Below the pieces are notes generated by a model. That model worked only from the letters and a program-made list of their open reading frames with translations, was not told the origin of the DNA and did no database searches. Shown in pieces: positions 6,848 through 15,744 of a stretch of DNA of 64,000 nt (position 1 is its first letter; every line of letters starts with the position of its first letter). Source of the stretch: Streptomyces sp. SID8352 (GTDB lineage Bacteria > Actinomycetota > Actinomycetes > Streptomycetales > Streptomycetaceae); the NCBI RefSeq assembly GCF_009862265.1, contig NZ_WWGX01000006.1:62756-126755 (forward strand), in the 5' to 3' direction. A program made the position numbers and the translations under genes.

Positions 6848-8407
6848 TCATGGCCGCGCCGCCCCCCGGGCCCCGGTGCCGTCGTCGGCGTCCCCCTCCC
6901 GCGACGCGGCCTCCCGGGGGCCGGGCTCCAACGGCGGGCAGTTCAGGGAGAGATGGGAGCGGCACAGCGGGCTCGGTGCCTCCACCACACGGCGGCGCAC
7001 GCGCCGGGGACGGACGAACACCACCGCCGTCACCGAGGCGGCGAGGAACAGGACGGCGGTGACGACGGCGGCCCGGTGGAAGGACCGGTCGACCGCGGCG
7101 CCGGAGGTGTACGCGTCCCCCGAGAGCCCCACCAGCAGCGGCAGCGCGGCCACGATCAGGAGCTGGGCCACGCGTGCCGCGGTGTTGTTGACCCCGCTCG
7201 CCAGTCCCGCGTGCCCGGAGTCGACGGAGGCCAGCACGGTGGCCGTGAGGGGCGCGACGAACAGGCTCATGCCCAGTCCCATCACCACGACCGGCGGGAG
7301 GATGTCCGGGAGGTACGCGGAACGCGGTCCGACGCGCAGCAGGAGCAGCGCGCCGCCCGCGGCCACCAGGGGCCCCGCGATCAGGGGAGGCGCCGGGCCC
7401 ACCCGCTTGGCCAGGGCGCCCGCGCGGGCGGAGAGCAGCAGCATCAGCAGGGTGATGGGCAGGGTGGCGAGCCCGGCCTGCAACGCGTCGTACCCGAGCG
7501 CGATCTGGAGCTGGACGGGCAGCAGGAACAGGATGCCGCCGATGGCCGCGTACAGGTACAGCGTCATGCCGTTGGTGGCCGAGAACAGCCTTGAGGAGAA
7601 GAGCGACAGCGGCATCATCGGGTTCGCCGACCGGCGCTCCACGGTCAGGAACGCGGCACCCGCCGCCACGGCGACCACCGCCGGCACGGCGACCCGCACC
7701 GCGGAACCGCCCGGCGTTGCGCTGATCAGCGCGTAGCTCACACCCCCCAGCGCCACCGCCGCCAGGCACGCGCCGAGCGTGTCGAACGGACGCCCGGCGG
7801 CCGAGGGATCACGGCTCTCGGGGACGAAGAAGAGGGCGGTGGCCACCACGGCCACCGCGATCGGCACGTTGATCAGGAAGATCCACCGCCACCCCGGGCC
7901 GTCGATCAGCCAGCCCCCGAGGAACGGGCCCAGCGCGCCGGCCACCCCGGTCAGTCCGGACCAGGCCCCCACCGCTCGCGACTGGTCGTCGGGGTGGAAG
8001 GAGGCCCGCACCAGCGCCAGCGAGCCCGGGGTGAGCAGCGCGCCGCCCACGCCCTGCAGCGCGCGGGCGGCGATGAGGACGTACTCGTCGGGCGCGAGAC
8101 CGCACAGCGCCGAGGCCCCGGCGAACCAGGCGGCCCCCAGCACCAGCGTCCGCCGTCGGCCCAGCCGGTCGCCGAGCGCGCCGCCCCAGAGGATCAGCGA
8201 GGAGAGCGTCAGCATGTAGGCGTTGACGACCCACTGGAGCACGGACAGCGACGCCCCCAGATCGCGGCCCATCCGGGGGAGGGCCACGTTGACGACCGTC
8301 CCGTCGAGCATGGCCATCCCGGACGCGAGCACGACACAGGCCAGCACCCAGCGACCCCGTGCCGAGGCCAGCCGCAGACCCCCGGAGCCGTCTTCCGTTC
8401 CGTTCAC
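6848..8407 (-). CDS. MFS exporter, DHA2 (14-TM) family
   Basis: Proton-driven drug/metabolite exporter, 519 residues, with about 14 hydrophobic segments. Motif A between TM2 and TM3 reads GGALGDRLGRRRTLVLG, TM1 reads LASGMAMLDGTVVNVALP, and the QWVVNAYML and GPFLGGWL motifs are those of the EmrB/QacA group. A GTG (VNGTEDGS) is taken as start because the hydrophobic core begins about 20 residues later. The Shine-Dalgarno sequence there is weak, and an in-frame start 81 bases upstream remains possible. The C-terminal 40 residues are hydrophilic with two Cys. Substrate unknown. Confidence 0.88.
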   Translation of the reverse strand: MNGTEDGSGGLRLASARGRWVLACVVLASGMAMLDGTVVNVALPRMGRDLGASLSVLQWVVNAYMLTLSSLILWGGALGDRLGRRRTLVLGAAWFAGASALCGLAPDEYVLIAARALQGVGGALLTPGSLALVRASFHPDDQSRAVGAWSGLTGVAGALGPFLGGWLIDGPGWRWIFLINVPIAVAVVATALFFVPESRDPSAAGRPFDTLGACLAAVALGGVSYALISATPGGSAVRVAVPAVVAVAAGAAFLTVERRSANPMMPLSLFSSRLFSATNGMTLYLYAAIGGILFLLPVQLQIALGYDALQAGLATLPITLLMLLLSARAGALAKRVGPAPPLIAGPLVAAGGALLLLRVGPRSAYLPDILPPVVVMGLGMSLFVAPLTATVLASVDSGHAGLASGVNNTAARVAQLLIVAALPLLVGLSGDAYTSGAAVDRSFHRAAVVTAVLFLAASVTAVVFVRPRRVRRRVVEAPSPLCRSHLSLNCPPLEPGPREAASREGDADDGTGARGAARP

Positions 8408-8633
8408 GTGCCCAGCTTGCCGCCGCCCGCCGCAGGTGAGCGGGAGGAACGCGCCGGTGCCCCGGCCGGAGCGCCGAAGATCGCCCACGAGGGGCAGGAC
8501 CGGCGGGTCCGGGGCGCCGTCGCCCCGGGCGCGCGGGAGGCCGCCCGTGAGGGGGCCGGGGCGGGCGGGAGAACGCGTCTCCCGACCTGCCGGGGCCGAG
8601 GCCGGAACCCTGGGCCGGGGCCGCCGCCCGTGC

Positions 8634-9146
8634 TCAGCGCGTCGTGCGCCGCTCGGCGATGAGTCGTATCTCCCGCGCCGCCGTCGGCGGCTCCAGCAGC
8701 ATGGCCGCGATCTCCTCGCCGCCGTGGTGGACGCGCAGGCGCGGGCCGTCGGTGAGGACGCGCAGTTCCGGCCAGGGCTGCCACCACAGCAGGACGGAGC
8801 GCTCCCACATCCGCAGGCCGAGGCTGGTCGCCATCAACTGGTACTGCGGGCCCTCGTGGGCGGCGGGCGGGGTGTGCTCGGTGTACGGCGGCCGGACCGT
8901 GTACGTACCGAGGACCGTCTCGCCCTGTTCCAGGGAACGGGCGCGCACCCCCGCGCGACGGCCGATCCTCAGCCCCGTCCAGCCGGCGGGACCGGCCACC
9001 ACCAGGGCCGCGCCCACCACCGCCCACCAGGGCAGGGACGCCTGGAGGCACGCGCCGACGACCGCCACCTCCGCGGCGGCCACCGTGACCGCCGCCCTGC
9101 CCAGTTCCGCCCGCCGAAGACGCCTGGCGCCGTCGGTTACGCCCAT
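8634..9146 (-). CDS. Membrane-anchored protein of unknown function
   Basis: About 170 residues, with two adjacent hydrophobic segments near residues 20-60 (VTVAAAEVAVVGACLQ and WWAVVGAALVVAGPAGW). A cytoplasmic domain follows with a Trp-rich stretch (MWERSVLLWWQPWPELRV) and an Arg-rich end. Lone gene, divergent from the ArsR/MgtA pair. I do not recognise the family. The ATG is preferred over a GTG four codons upstream; either is possible. Confidence 0.6.
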   Translation of the reverse strand: MGVTDGARRLRRAELGRAAVTVAAAEVAVVGACLQASLPWWAVVGAALVVAGPAGWTGLRIGRRAGVRARSLEQGETVLGTYTVRPPYTEHTPPAAHEGPQYQLMATSLGLRMWERSVLLWWQPWPELRVLTDGPRLRVHHGGEEIAAMLLEPPTAAREIRLIAERRTTR

Positions 9147-9349
9147 GGCCCCCACCACCCGTTCCCGATCACATGTCCGTGCAGCCTATCCACGGCCCGC
9201 CCGCGCGGAGGAGGGGAGGTCGGCCCGCCCCGCCCGTCCGCTCCCCGCGCGTCCCCCCCCGTCCCCGTCCGCCCGGTGTTCCGCGGGGCACCGCCTAGAC
9301 TGGGCCGCGCACGGCGGCAGAGGTGAGCAGGGTGGGACGGGAGAGAAGC

Positions 9350-9727
9350 GTGGCGGCAGACTCTGGTGGCCCCGAGGACCCGCCCGCGGAGGTGCTGGAA
9401 GAGGCGGCGGCGGCCTTCGGCCTGCTCGCCTCCTCGGCCCGGCTGCACATCATGTGGGCCCTCGCCCAGGGCGAGAGCGACGTCACCCACCTCGCCGACC
9501 GGGTCGGCGGAGCCCTGCCCGCGGTCAGCCAGCACCTCGCCAAGCTGAAGCTCGCCGGACTCGTCCGCGCCCGCCGCGAGGGCCGCCGGCAGATCTACTA
9601 CGTCGACGACCCCGACATCGTGACCGTGGTCCGGGTGATGGTCGGGCAGCTCACCGCCCGCGGCCTCGCCGCCCACGACCGGCGGACCGCCGCCCCCGTG
9701 CGGCGGCTGCGCGGGACCGGTGCCTGA
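9350..9727 (+). CDS. ArsR-family transcriptional regulator
   Basis: Winged-helix repressor, 125 residues. The helix-turn-helix reads DVTHLADRVGGALPAVSQHLAKLKLAGLVRARREGRRQIYYV, close to SmtB/CmtR/NmtR. GGGAG lies six bases before the GTG start chosen; two upstream GTGs are also in frame. There is no Cys in the protein, so it is not an ArsR/CmtR-type thiolate sensor. His and Asp residues in the last helix (DDPDIV...AAHD) could bind a harder metal ion, as in NmtR/KmtR. Its stop overlaps the start of the P-type ATPase by eight bases, so it very likely represses its own operon. Confidence 0.85.
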   Translation: MAADSGGPEDPPAEVLEEAAAAFGLLASSARLHIMWALAQGESDVTHLADRVGGALPAVSQHLAKLKLAGLVRARREGRRQIYYVDDPDIVTVVRVMVGQLTARGLAAHDRRTAAPVRRLRGTGA

Positions 9728-12362
9728 GGGCACCCCCGTCCCGGACCGGGCCACCGGGACGCTCCCGGGCGGGCGGCAGGCACCGCCCGGCGCCGGGGCC
9801 GCCGCCCCCACCGCGCTGGAGGTGCTGCGCCGGCTGGAGACCGGCCCGCGCGGCCTGACCCGGGCCGAGGCCGGGCAACGCCTGGCCCGGCTGGGCGAGA
9901 ACACCCTCCCCTCCCGGCGGGACGCCTCCTGGCCGCTGCTGTTCGCCCGCAGTCTGCGCGACCCCTTCACCGCGGTCCTGCTCTGCCTCGGCCTGGTCTC
10001 GGCCGCCGTGGCCTCCTGGGGCACCGCCCTCGTCACCCTCGTCCTGGTGACCGTGAGCTGCGCCCTGCGCGCCTCCGGCGAGCACCGCGCCGACCGGTCC
10101 ACGGCGGGGCTGCGCGATCTGGTCGCCAGCACCGCCACCGTGCTGCGCCGCGCCGACGAGGACGCCGCACCGGCCGCCCGCGAGGTGCCGGTGGCCGAAC
10201 TCGTCCCCGGCGACGTCGTCCGCCTCGGCGCGGGCGACCTCGTGCCGGCCGACGTCCGACTGCTGCGCGCCACCGGGTTCAGCGTCCACCAGGCCGCCCT
10301 CACGGGCGAGTCCGCGCCCGTCGCCAAGACCGCACTCGACGCGCCCGGCGATGCCGAGGGGAGCGTGCCCGACCGGCCGGAGCTCTGCTTCCAGGGCAGC
10401 AGCGTCGCCTCCGGCAGCGCCACCGCGGTCGTCGTCGCCACCGGGGCGCGGGCCCGGTTCGCCGCCGCCCTCGCCCGTGCCGGGGGCCACCGGGAGGCGA
10501 GCGCCTTCGACCGCTCCGTGCACGGCATCGCCTGGATCCTCATCCGGTTCATGCTGCTCACACCCCCGCTGGTGCTGATGGCCAACGCCGCCCTGCGCGG
10601 CCGGGGGCTGGAGACGCTGCCGTTCGCCGTCGCCGTGGCCGTCGGGCTGACCCCCGAGATGCTGCCGGTCATCGTCACCGGCTGCCTCGCCCGGGGCGCC
10701 GCCCTGCTCGCGCGCGCCCACGGCGTGATCGTCAAGCGGCTGCCCGCCCTGCACGACCTCGGCGCCGTCGACGTCCTGTGCGTGGACAAGACCGGCACCC
10801 TCACCCAGGACCGCCCGGTGGTCGAACGGGCCCTGGACACCGAAGGCCGCGACGACCCGGAGGTGCTGCGCTGGGCCGCCGCCAACGCCTGGTGGACGCT
10901 CCAGCTCGCCGACCTGCCCGCGCCGGACGCGCTCGACGAGGCGCTCCTGGCCGCCGCCGGACCCGACGCCCTCCAAACCCACGACGGGATCGCCGCCCTC
11001 CCCTTCGACCCGGTGCGCCGTCTGTCCACCGCCGTGCTGACCACTCCCGGCCGCCTCGGCACCCACACCCTGGTCGTCAAGGGTGCCGTCGAGGAGGTAC
11101 TGGACCGCTGCGTGCCCGACGACGGCGAACGGGAGCGGCTGCGGGCCGCCGCCGCCGGGCACGCCGCCGCCGGGCTGCGGGTCCTCGCGGTCGCCACCGC
11201 CGAGCGCCCCGGCCGCGGCGGCGGCCACCTCCCGGCCGACGTCCGCGGACTGACCCCGCGCGGGCTGATCACCCTGCGCGACGCACTCGCCCCCACCGCC
11301 GCCGAGGCCCTGGGCGTCCTCGCCGACCGGGGTGTCGCCGTCAAGGTCCTCACCGGTGACCACCCGGGCACCGCCCTGCGTGCCTGCGCCGACCTCGGCA
11401 TCCCCGTCCCCGACGACGCCGTCCTCACCGCCGCCCGCATCGACGCCGTCCCCGACGCCGAACTGGCCGCCCTGGTCCACCGGACCACCGTCTTCGCCCG
11501 CTGCACCCCCGAGCACAAGGCCCGGGTCACCGCCGCCCTGCGGGACGGCGGGCACACCGTCGGTTTCCTCGGCGACGGCGTCAACGACCTGCCCGCCCTG
11601 CGCGCCGCCGACGTCGGCATCGCCCCGCGCGCCGCCACCGACGTGGCCCGGGAGGGCGCCGACGTGGTGCTCGCCGACAAGGACCTCACCGCGATCACGC
11701 ACGCCATCGGAGCGGGCCGGCACGCGGGCGGCAACATCGTCTCCTATCTGCGGGTCACCCTGTCCTCGAACCTGGGCAACGTCCTCGCGATGCTCTGCGC
11801 CGGGCTGCTCCTGCCCTTCCTGCCGATGCTCCCGGTCCAGGTGCTCGCCCAGAACCTCTGCTTCGACGCGGCCCAGCTCGCCTTCGCCTTCGACCGCCCG
11901 CACCCCTCCGTGCTGCGCCGCCCGGCCGATCTGCGCCCCCGCGCGCTGCTCGGCTTCATCACCCGCTTCGGGCTGCTCAACGCCGTCGCCGACCTCGCCA
12001 CCTTCGGCGTCCTCGCCCTCTCCCTGTACGGCCCCGGGACGGGTGACGACGAGGCGGTCTTCCACTCCGGATGGTTCACGGAGAACCTGCTCACCCAGGC
12101 CCTGGTCATGCTGATCCTGCGGCTCGGCGCCCGTACCGCCCGGGGCCACCGGCCCGGGCCGGTGGCCTGGGCGGCGGGCGCCCTCGCCGCGATCGGCCTG
12201 GCCCTGCCGCCCTCACCGCTCGGCCCGGTCCTCGGGCTGACCGCGCTGCCCGTCCAGTACTACCTGCTGCTCGGCGCGGTCCTGGTGCTCTACGCCGCCG
12301 GACTGCTGGCCGCCCGGATGCGCTACGAACGCCGCCGCGCCCCGGGCGGGACGCGAGTGTAG
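9720..12362 (+). CDS. mgtA: MgtA-type magnesium-translocating P-type ATPase
   Basis: P-type ATPase, 880 residues, the size of MgtA/MgtB. Motifs in order: actuator TGES (HQAALTGESAPVAK), MgtA-specific TM4 segment VGLTPEMLPVIVT, phosphorylation site DKTGTLTQD, nucleotide-binding KGAVEEVLDRC, hinge LTGDHPGTALR and FLGDGVNDLPAL. About ten membrane segments; the last six include LSSNLGNVLAMLCAGLLLPFLPMLPVQVLAQNL. It should import Mg2+ at the expense of ATP. GTG start overlapping the ArsR gene by eight bases. ArsR control is unusual for MgtA, so another divalent metal as substrate or signal is possible. Confidence 0.9.
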   Translation: MPEGTPVPDRATGTLPGGRQAPPGAGAAAPTALEVLRRLETGPRGLTRAEAGQRLARLGENTLPSRRDASWPLLFARSLRDPFTAVLLCLGLVSAAVASWGTALVTLVLVTVSCALRASGEHRADRSTAGLRDLVASTATVLRRADEDAAPAAREVPVAELVPGDVVRLGAGDLVPADVRLLRATGFSVHQAALTGESAPVAKTALDAPGDAEGSVPDRPELCFQGSSVASGSATAVVVATGARARFAAALARAGGHREASAFDRSVHGIAWILIRFMLLTPPLVLMANAALRGRGLETLPFAVAVAVGLTPEMLPVIVTGCLARGAALLARAHGVIVKRLPALHDLGAVDVLCVDKTGTLTQDRPVVERALDTEGRDDPEVLRWAAANAWWTLQLADLPAPDALDEALLAAAGPDALQTHDGIAALPFDPVRRLSTAVLTTPGRLGTHTLVVKGAVEEVLDRCVPDDGERERLRAAAAGHAAAGLRVLAVATAERPGRGGGHLPADVRGLTPRGLITLRDALAPTAAEALGVLADRGVAVKVLTGDHPGTALRACADLGIPVPDDAVLTAARIDAVPDAELAALVHRTTVFARCTPEHKARVTAALRDGGHTVGFLGDGVNDLPALRAADVGIAPRAATDVAREGADVVLADKDLTAITHAIGAGRHAGGNIVSYLRVTLSSNLGNVLAMLCAGLLLPFLPMLPVQVLAQNLCFDAAQLAFAFDRPHPSVLRRPADLRPRALLGFITRFGLLNAVADLATFGVLALSLYGPGTGDDEAVFHSGWFTENLLTQALVMLILRLGARTARGHRPGPVAWAAGALAAIGLALPPSPLGPVLGLTALPVQYYLLLGAVLVLYAAGLLAARMRYERRRAPGGTRV

Positions 12363-12364
12363 GC

Positions 12365-12423
12365 CGGGCGGGCGGCGGGCGGCGGGCGGCGGGCGGCAGG
12401 CGGCGGGCGGTAGGCGGCGGACG
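12365..12423. repeat. Tandem GGCGGGC heptamer repeat
   Basis: About eight imperfect head-to-tail copies of a 7-base G-rich unit directly after the MgtA stop. The unit makes four or more G-runs on the plus strand (G-quadruplex potential). The rest of the spacer to 12577 shows no gene. Confidence 0.75.
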
Positions 12424-12577
12424 GGGGACAGGGGCGGCGCGGCCGTGGTGTGGCCGGGGCCGTGCCCGCGGACCGGGACCCCCGGCGCCGCCGGGTCCGG
12501 TCACGGGCGGAGCGCCCGGCGGCACCGCCGTGCTCCGTAGGCCCCGGTGCCGCCCCCGCCGGTGCCCCGGCCCCGCC

Positions 12578-14173
12578 CTACCCGCCGGAGCCGTAGGACA
12601 GGTCGGAGCACGGGGAGGCGTCCCCCGGCCGCGCGTCCGTCGTCACCGAGGACGGAACGGCCACCGGGTCCTGGCTTCGGCCCGGGTCCCGGCCGGGAGC
12701 GGGGTCCTGATCCGGGGCCGATGTCGCCCCGCCCGGGTCGTCCGGGGTGGTGTAGGACTGTCCGAGGACGAGGGTGACGACCGCCTCCGGGACGGATTCC
12801 AGCTCGGCCCCCGGGAACAGCGCGGCGACCGCCTCCGCCCGCTCCCGCAGACCCGGACCGTGCCGCACCACCGTGGCCGCGTGGTCCTGGCGTTCGGCGT
12901 CCCCGATGCCGGTGACGGTGAAGCCCCGCCCGCTGAGGAACGCCGCGGCCTCCGACGCCAGGCCGGGCCGGGTGGTGCCGTTGCGGACGTCCACCGTGAC
13001 GCTCTCGCCCGGGGTGCTCGCGCCGGGCCCGGGAGTGGCCGACGGCGCCGCGCCCTCCCCGGCGTCCCCCGCGTTCAGGGGCCGGTCGGCCCGGAGCGCG
13101 GCCCACAGCCGGGAGGCGTCCGGTTCGACGACGGCGACGCGGGAACCGGCGTAGCGCCAGGGGATCGTGACGAACGTGGTGTTGCCCAGGTCGATGTTCT
13201 TCAACGACAGGGCGAAGGAGAGCAGCTTGTCCGCCGAGCCCAGGCCGGGGTCGACGCTGAGCGACTCCGTGGCCGCCTCCGCGAGCGGCAGCAGCCTGCC
13301 CGGCGTCAGACCGTCGGCGCGCACCTTCTTGAGCAGGGCGGCGACGAACGCCTGCTGGCGCTTGATGCGGCCGATGTCGGAGCCGTCGCCGATGCCGTGC
13401 CGGATGCGCACGTAGTCCAGCGCCCGCTGCCCCGAGACGGTCTGCTCGCCCTCCGGGAACAGCAGCCGTCCCCGGTCGGCCCGGTGCGGGTTGAGGTCCC
13501 CCTCGTACACGTCGTTCGGCAGGCACACGGTGACCCCGCCGACCGCGCTGGTCAGGGCCGCGAAGCCGGTGAAGTCGACGACGACGGTGTGGTCGACGCG
13601 CAGACCGCTGAGGTGCTCGACGGTGTTCACGGTGCAGGCCGGGTTGCCCTTCTCCGTCCCGCCCACGGAGAAGGCCGCGTTGAACATGGTGTCCGGGCTG
13701 GGGTCGGTCCAGGAGCCGTCGGGCAGCAGGCACGGGGGGACGGTCACCAGGGTGTCCCGGGGGATGGAGACGGCCACGGCGCGCTCGCGACCGGCGTAGA
13801 CGTGCAGGAGGAAGGCGGTGTCGGACCGGCCGACGTCGCCCTGGTCGCCGCCGCCGAGCGCGCTGTTGCCGCCGGTGCGCGCGTCGGAGCCGATGACCAG
13901 GATGTTCTCGCCCCGGGAGGTGGCCTCGGGGCGGCTCCGGGACAGGCCCTTGGCGTCGAAGGTGTCGATGGCGCCGTTCAGCCGGAGGTAGAGCCAGCCC
14001 GCTCCGGCCGTGCCGAGCACCACCAGGGACAGGACGACGACCAGTGCCGCCCGTATCCGGCGGCGGGTGCGGCGCGGGGCGGAACGCCTGCCGCGCGCCC
14101 TTCCGCGGCGGGGCGGCCCGCTCCGGCGCCGACGGTGGCGGGCGGGGGTGGCCTGGTCGCTGGTGCTGGTCAT
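12578..14173 (-). CDS. LytR-CpsA-Psr (LCP) family protein with LytR_C domain
   Basis: Membrane-bound phosphotransferase-like protein, 531 residues. LCP enzymes attach teichoic-acid-type or other glycopolymers from lipid carriers to peptidoglycan. A very basic N-terminus (residues 10-40) precedes one membrane segment (ALVVVLSLVVLGTAGAGWLYL). The LCP domain shows GSDARTGG, SDTAFLLHV, SIPRDTLV and the Arg-rich RIRHGIGDGSDIGRIKRQQAF. Near residue 390 a LytR_C domain follows (VTVDVRNGTTRPGLASEAAAFLS), then a Pro/Asp-rich tail. GAAGG lies seven bases before the ATG chosen. It is divergent from an extra TatA gene, and the spacer holds one of three TTGCGCAA sites. Confidence 0.88.
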   Translation of the reverse strand: MTSTSDQATPARHRRRRSGPPRRGRARGRRSAPRRTRRRIRAALVVVLSLVVLGTAGAGWLYLRLNGAIDTFDAKGLSRSRPEATSRGENILVIGSDARTGGNSALGGGDQGDVGRSDTAFLLHVYAGRERAVAVSIPRDTLVTVPPCLLPDGSWTDPSPDTMFNAAFSVGGTEKGNPACTVNTVEHLSGLRVDHTVVVDFTGFAALTSAVGGVTVCLPNDVYEGDLNPHRADRGRLLFPEGEQTVSGQRALDYVRIRHGIGDGSDIGRIKRQQAFVAALLKKVRADGLTPGRLLPLAEAATESLSVDPGLGSADKLLSFALSLKNIDLGNTTFVTIPWRYAGSRVAVVEPDASRLWAALRADRPLNAGDAGEGAAPSATPGPGASTPGESVTVDVRNGTTRPGLASEAAAFLSGRGFTVTGIGDAERQDHAATVVRHGPGLRERAEAVAALFPGAELESVPEAVVTLVLGQSYTTPDDPGGATSAPDQDPAPGRDPGRSQDPVAVPSSVTTDARPGDASPCSDLSYGSGG

Positions 14174-14242
14174 CCGCGCGCCTTCGTCCGTCCGGCCCAT
14201 GGGAGGGCAAGGCTGACGCGCACCCGCCCCATGGTTGTACAG

Positions 14243-14250
14243 TTGCGCAA
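14243..14250. promoter_or_regulatory. TTGCGCAA site 1 (LCP / tatA spacer)
   Basis: The 8-base palindrome lies in an AT-rich island (TTGTACAG before it, TATAGCAAGG after it) between the divergent LCP and tatA genes, 70 and 84 bases from their starts. The same core recurs in front of two nearby genes. Confidence 0.55.
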
Positions 14251-14333
14251 TATAGCAAGGATGGAATCCGGGGGGCGACGGGCGCGGGACCGGTCCCGCG
14301 CCCGTCGCCCCCCGGCGAGAGAAGGGCGGCGGA

Positions 14334-14585
14334 ATGCTCCGCAACGCGTTGGAACCCTGGCACCTGCTGATCGTGGCGATCGTGATCCTCGTGCTGTTCG
14401 GCTCGAAGAAACTGCCGGAGGCGGCCAGGGGAGTGGGCAGGTCGATGCGCATCCTCAAGAGCGAGGCCAAGGCGATGCGGGAGGAGGACGCCGACCGTCC
14501 GGCGTCCGCCCCGGAGGCGGGCGGGACCGGGTCCGTCGAGGGCGCCGGGGGTGGTGGCGGCATCGGGGGCGGGGCGGCCCGCTGA
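14334..14585 (+). CDS. tatA: TatA-type twin-arginine translocase subunit, accessory copy
   Basis: Small Tat component, 83 residues. It has a short periplasmic N-terminus ([10 protein letters not shown]), one membrane helix ([14 protein letters not shown]), the hinge [14 protein letters not shown] and an amphipathic helix ([15 protein letters not shown]). A Gly-rich tail follows, as in actinobacterial TatA. No TatC gene is nearby, whereas the housekeeping tatA of Streptomyces normally sits beside tatC. So this looks like a second copy. The upstream AAGGGCGG is a reasonable ribosome site. Confidence 0.9.
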   Translation: MLRNALEPWHLLIVAIVILVLFGSKKLPEAARGVGRSMRILKSEAKAMREEDADRPASAPEAGGTGSVEGAGGGGGIGGGAAR

Positions 14586-14606
14586 GGCCGTCCCGCCCCC
14601 GGTCGC

Positions 14607-14624
14607 GCGGGGCTCTGGCCCCGC
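14607..14624. terminator. Hairpin between convergent tatA and unknown gene
   Basis: Perfect 7-bp GC stem (14607-14613 with 14618-14624) and a 4-base loop, sitting between the two stop codons. It could serve both directions. Confidence 0.5.
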
Positions 14625-14634
14625 CGCCCGCCGG

Positions 14635-14943
14635 TCAGGGGCTGGCGAGGTCGAAGCCGTAACGCAGTGGCTCCCCGGTCGCGCAGGGGTCGAGGCGGTA
14701 GACGTACGTCGCCTCCACGCGCACGCCCTCCGGGGCCCCCTCCGTGCGGCAGGGGACGGTCACCTGGAGCACGCGGGGGCGCCCGGTGACGGTTGTGCGC
14801 GCCCCGTGGGCGGGGCCGCCGTCCAGTACGGCGGCCTCCCGGAGGGCGGTGGGGGGCGCGATGCCGGACGTGATGATGGTGGATGCGGTGTCGGCGGCCG
14901 TGGGGGGTGCCGCGGGGGTGATGGCGTCGGGCGTCGTCGTCAT
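14635..14943 (-). CDS. Small protein of unknown function in the Tat-associated cluster
   Basis: 102 residues with no membrane segment or signal peptide. The N-terminal half is rich in Ala, Thr and Pro. The C-terminal half looks like a small beta domain with two Cys (RVLQVTVPCRTE and YRLDPCATGEPLRYGFDLA). I do not recognise the family. The ATG lies only nine bases after a TTTAAA that could be the -10, so translation may be leaderless. A TTGCGCAA site lies just before that TTTAAA. Convergent with tatA. Confidence 0.65.
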   Translation of the reverse strand: MTTTPDAITPAAPPTAADTASTIITSGIAPPTALREAAVLDGGPAHGARTTVTGRPRVLQVTVPCRTEGAPEGVRVEATYVYRLDPCATGEPLRYGFDLASP

Positions 14944-14959
14944 GGCAACAGTTTAAAGG

Positions 14960-14967
14960 TTGCGCAA
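14960..14967. promoter_or_regulatory. TTGCGCAA site 2 (unknown small gene)
   Basis: On the minus strand the sequence reads ACTTGCGCAACCTTTAAAC. It ends about ten bases before the ATG of the small unknown gene and shares both core and spacing with site 3. Confidence 0.6.
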
Positions 14968-15000
14968 GTGTAATGGGCGCGACCCGGGTGGAATCCCCCC

Positions 15001-15070
15001 CGGGGTGCCCGGGGTGCCCGGGGTGCCCGGGGTGCCGGTAGTGCCGGTAGTGCCGGTGGTGCGGTGCGTG
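15001..15070. repeat. Short tandem repeats (GGTGCCCGG)n then (GTGCCGGTA)n
   Basis: About four copies of a 9-base unit pass into about three copies of a related 9-base unit. Non-coding, between the small unknown gene's promoter and the tatB-like gene's end. Confidence 0.8.
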
Positions 15071-15167
15071 CGGTGATCGGGCGCCGTGGCCCGGCGGGGA
15101 CGGAGCGAGGTCCGTGCGGCCGTGGCTCGGGGTGCCCCGGGGCCGCGAGCGGTCGCGCCGGCCGCCG

Positions 15168-15683
15168 TCAGGTGGCGTCGGGGTCGTACGGTGTGCCGGA
15201 ACGGGCGCCCTCGTCCGGCTCGCTCCCGGCCGTCGGCGCGCCGCCCGGCGGGGTCCCGCCCCGGGAGACTCCGTCCGGCCGCGACCCCTCCGCCCGCGCC
15301 TTCCCGTCCCCGGCGTGCTCCCGGGCGGCGGAGGCGGGTCCGGGCTCGCCGCTCGCCGCCTCCCGCAGGGTGTCCCCGATCTCCGTCAGCTCCCTCCTCG
15401 GGTCGAGTGCCTCGCGGACCCCGTCGAGCCCCAGCCGGTCGTCGTCCAGGAGGTGCCTGCGGACGAGGGTGTCGGGCCGCCGCAGGTCCTCGAAGCGGAA
15501 GTCCTGGAACTCCGGACCCAGTTCGGCGCGGATGTCCCGCTCGGTCCGGTCGGACATCTCCCGTACCGCGCGCAGGAACCGCCGCACCGTCCGCAGTGAG
15601 CCCGCCAGCCGCTCCGGGCCGAAGAGGAGCACGGCGAGCGCCCCCAGCGTGACCAGTTCCATCGGACCGACATCGGAGAACAC
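15168..15683 (-). CDS. tatB: TatB-type twin-arginine translocase subunit, accessory copy
   Basis: Predicted TatB, 171 residues from the GTG chosen (GAGGG seven bases upstream). The start VFSDVGPMELVTLGALAVLLFGPERL matches the TatB signature, with the charged residue before one membrane helix. A long amphipathic helix (RTVRRFLRAVREMSDRTERDIRAELGPEFQDF) and an acidic/Pro-rich tail follow, as in Streptomyces TatB. With the TatA gene 0.6 kb away it makes an accessory TatA/TatB pair without TatC. It probably works with the chromosomal TatC elsewhere; that is inference. Confidence 0.85.
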   Translation of the reverse strand: MFSDVGPMELVTLGALAVLLFGPERLAGSLRTVRRFLRAVREMSDRTERDIRAELGPEFQDFRFEDLRRPDTLVRRHLLDDDRLGLDGVREALDPRRELTEIGDTLREAASGEPGPASAAREHAGDGKARAEGSRPDGVSRGGTPPGGAPTAGSEPDEGARSGTPYDPDAT

Positions 15684-15744
15684 CGTGACACCCTCACTCT
15701 CGCCCACCCTCCACCGCGCGCCGCGGATTCTTACACTTTAGAGA

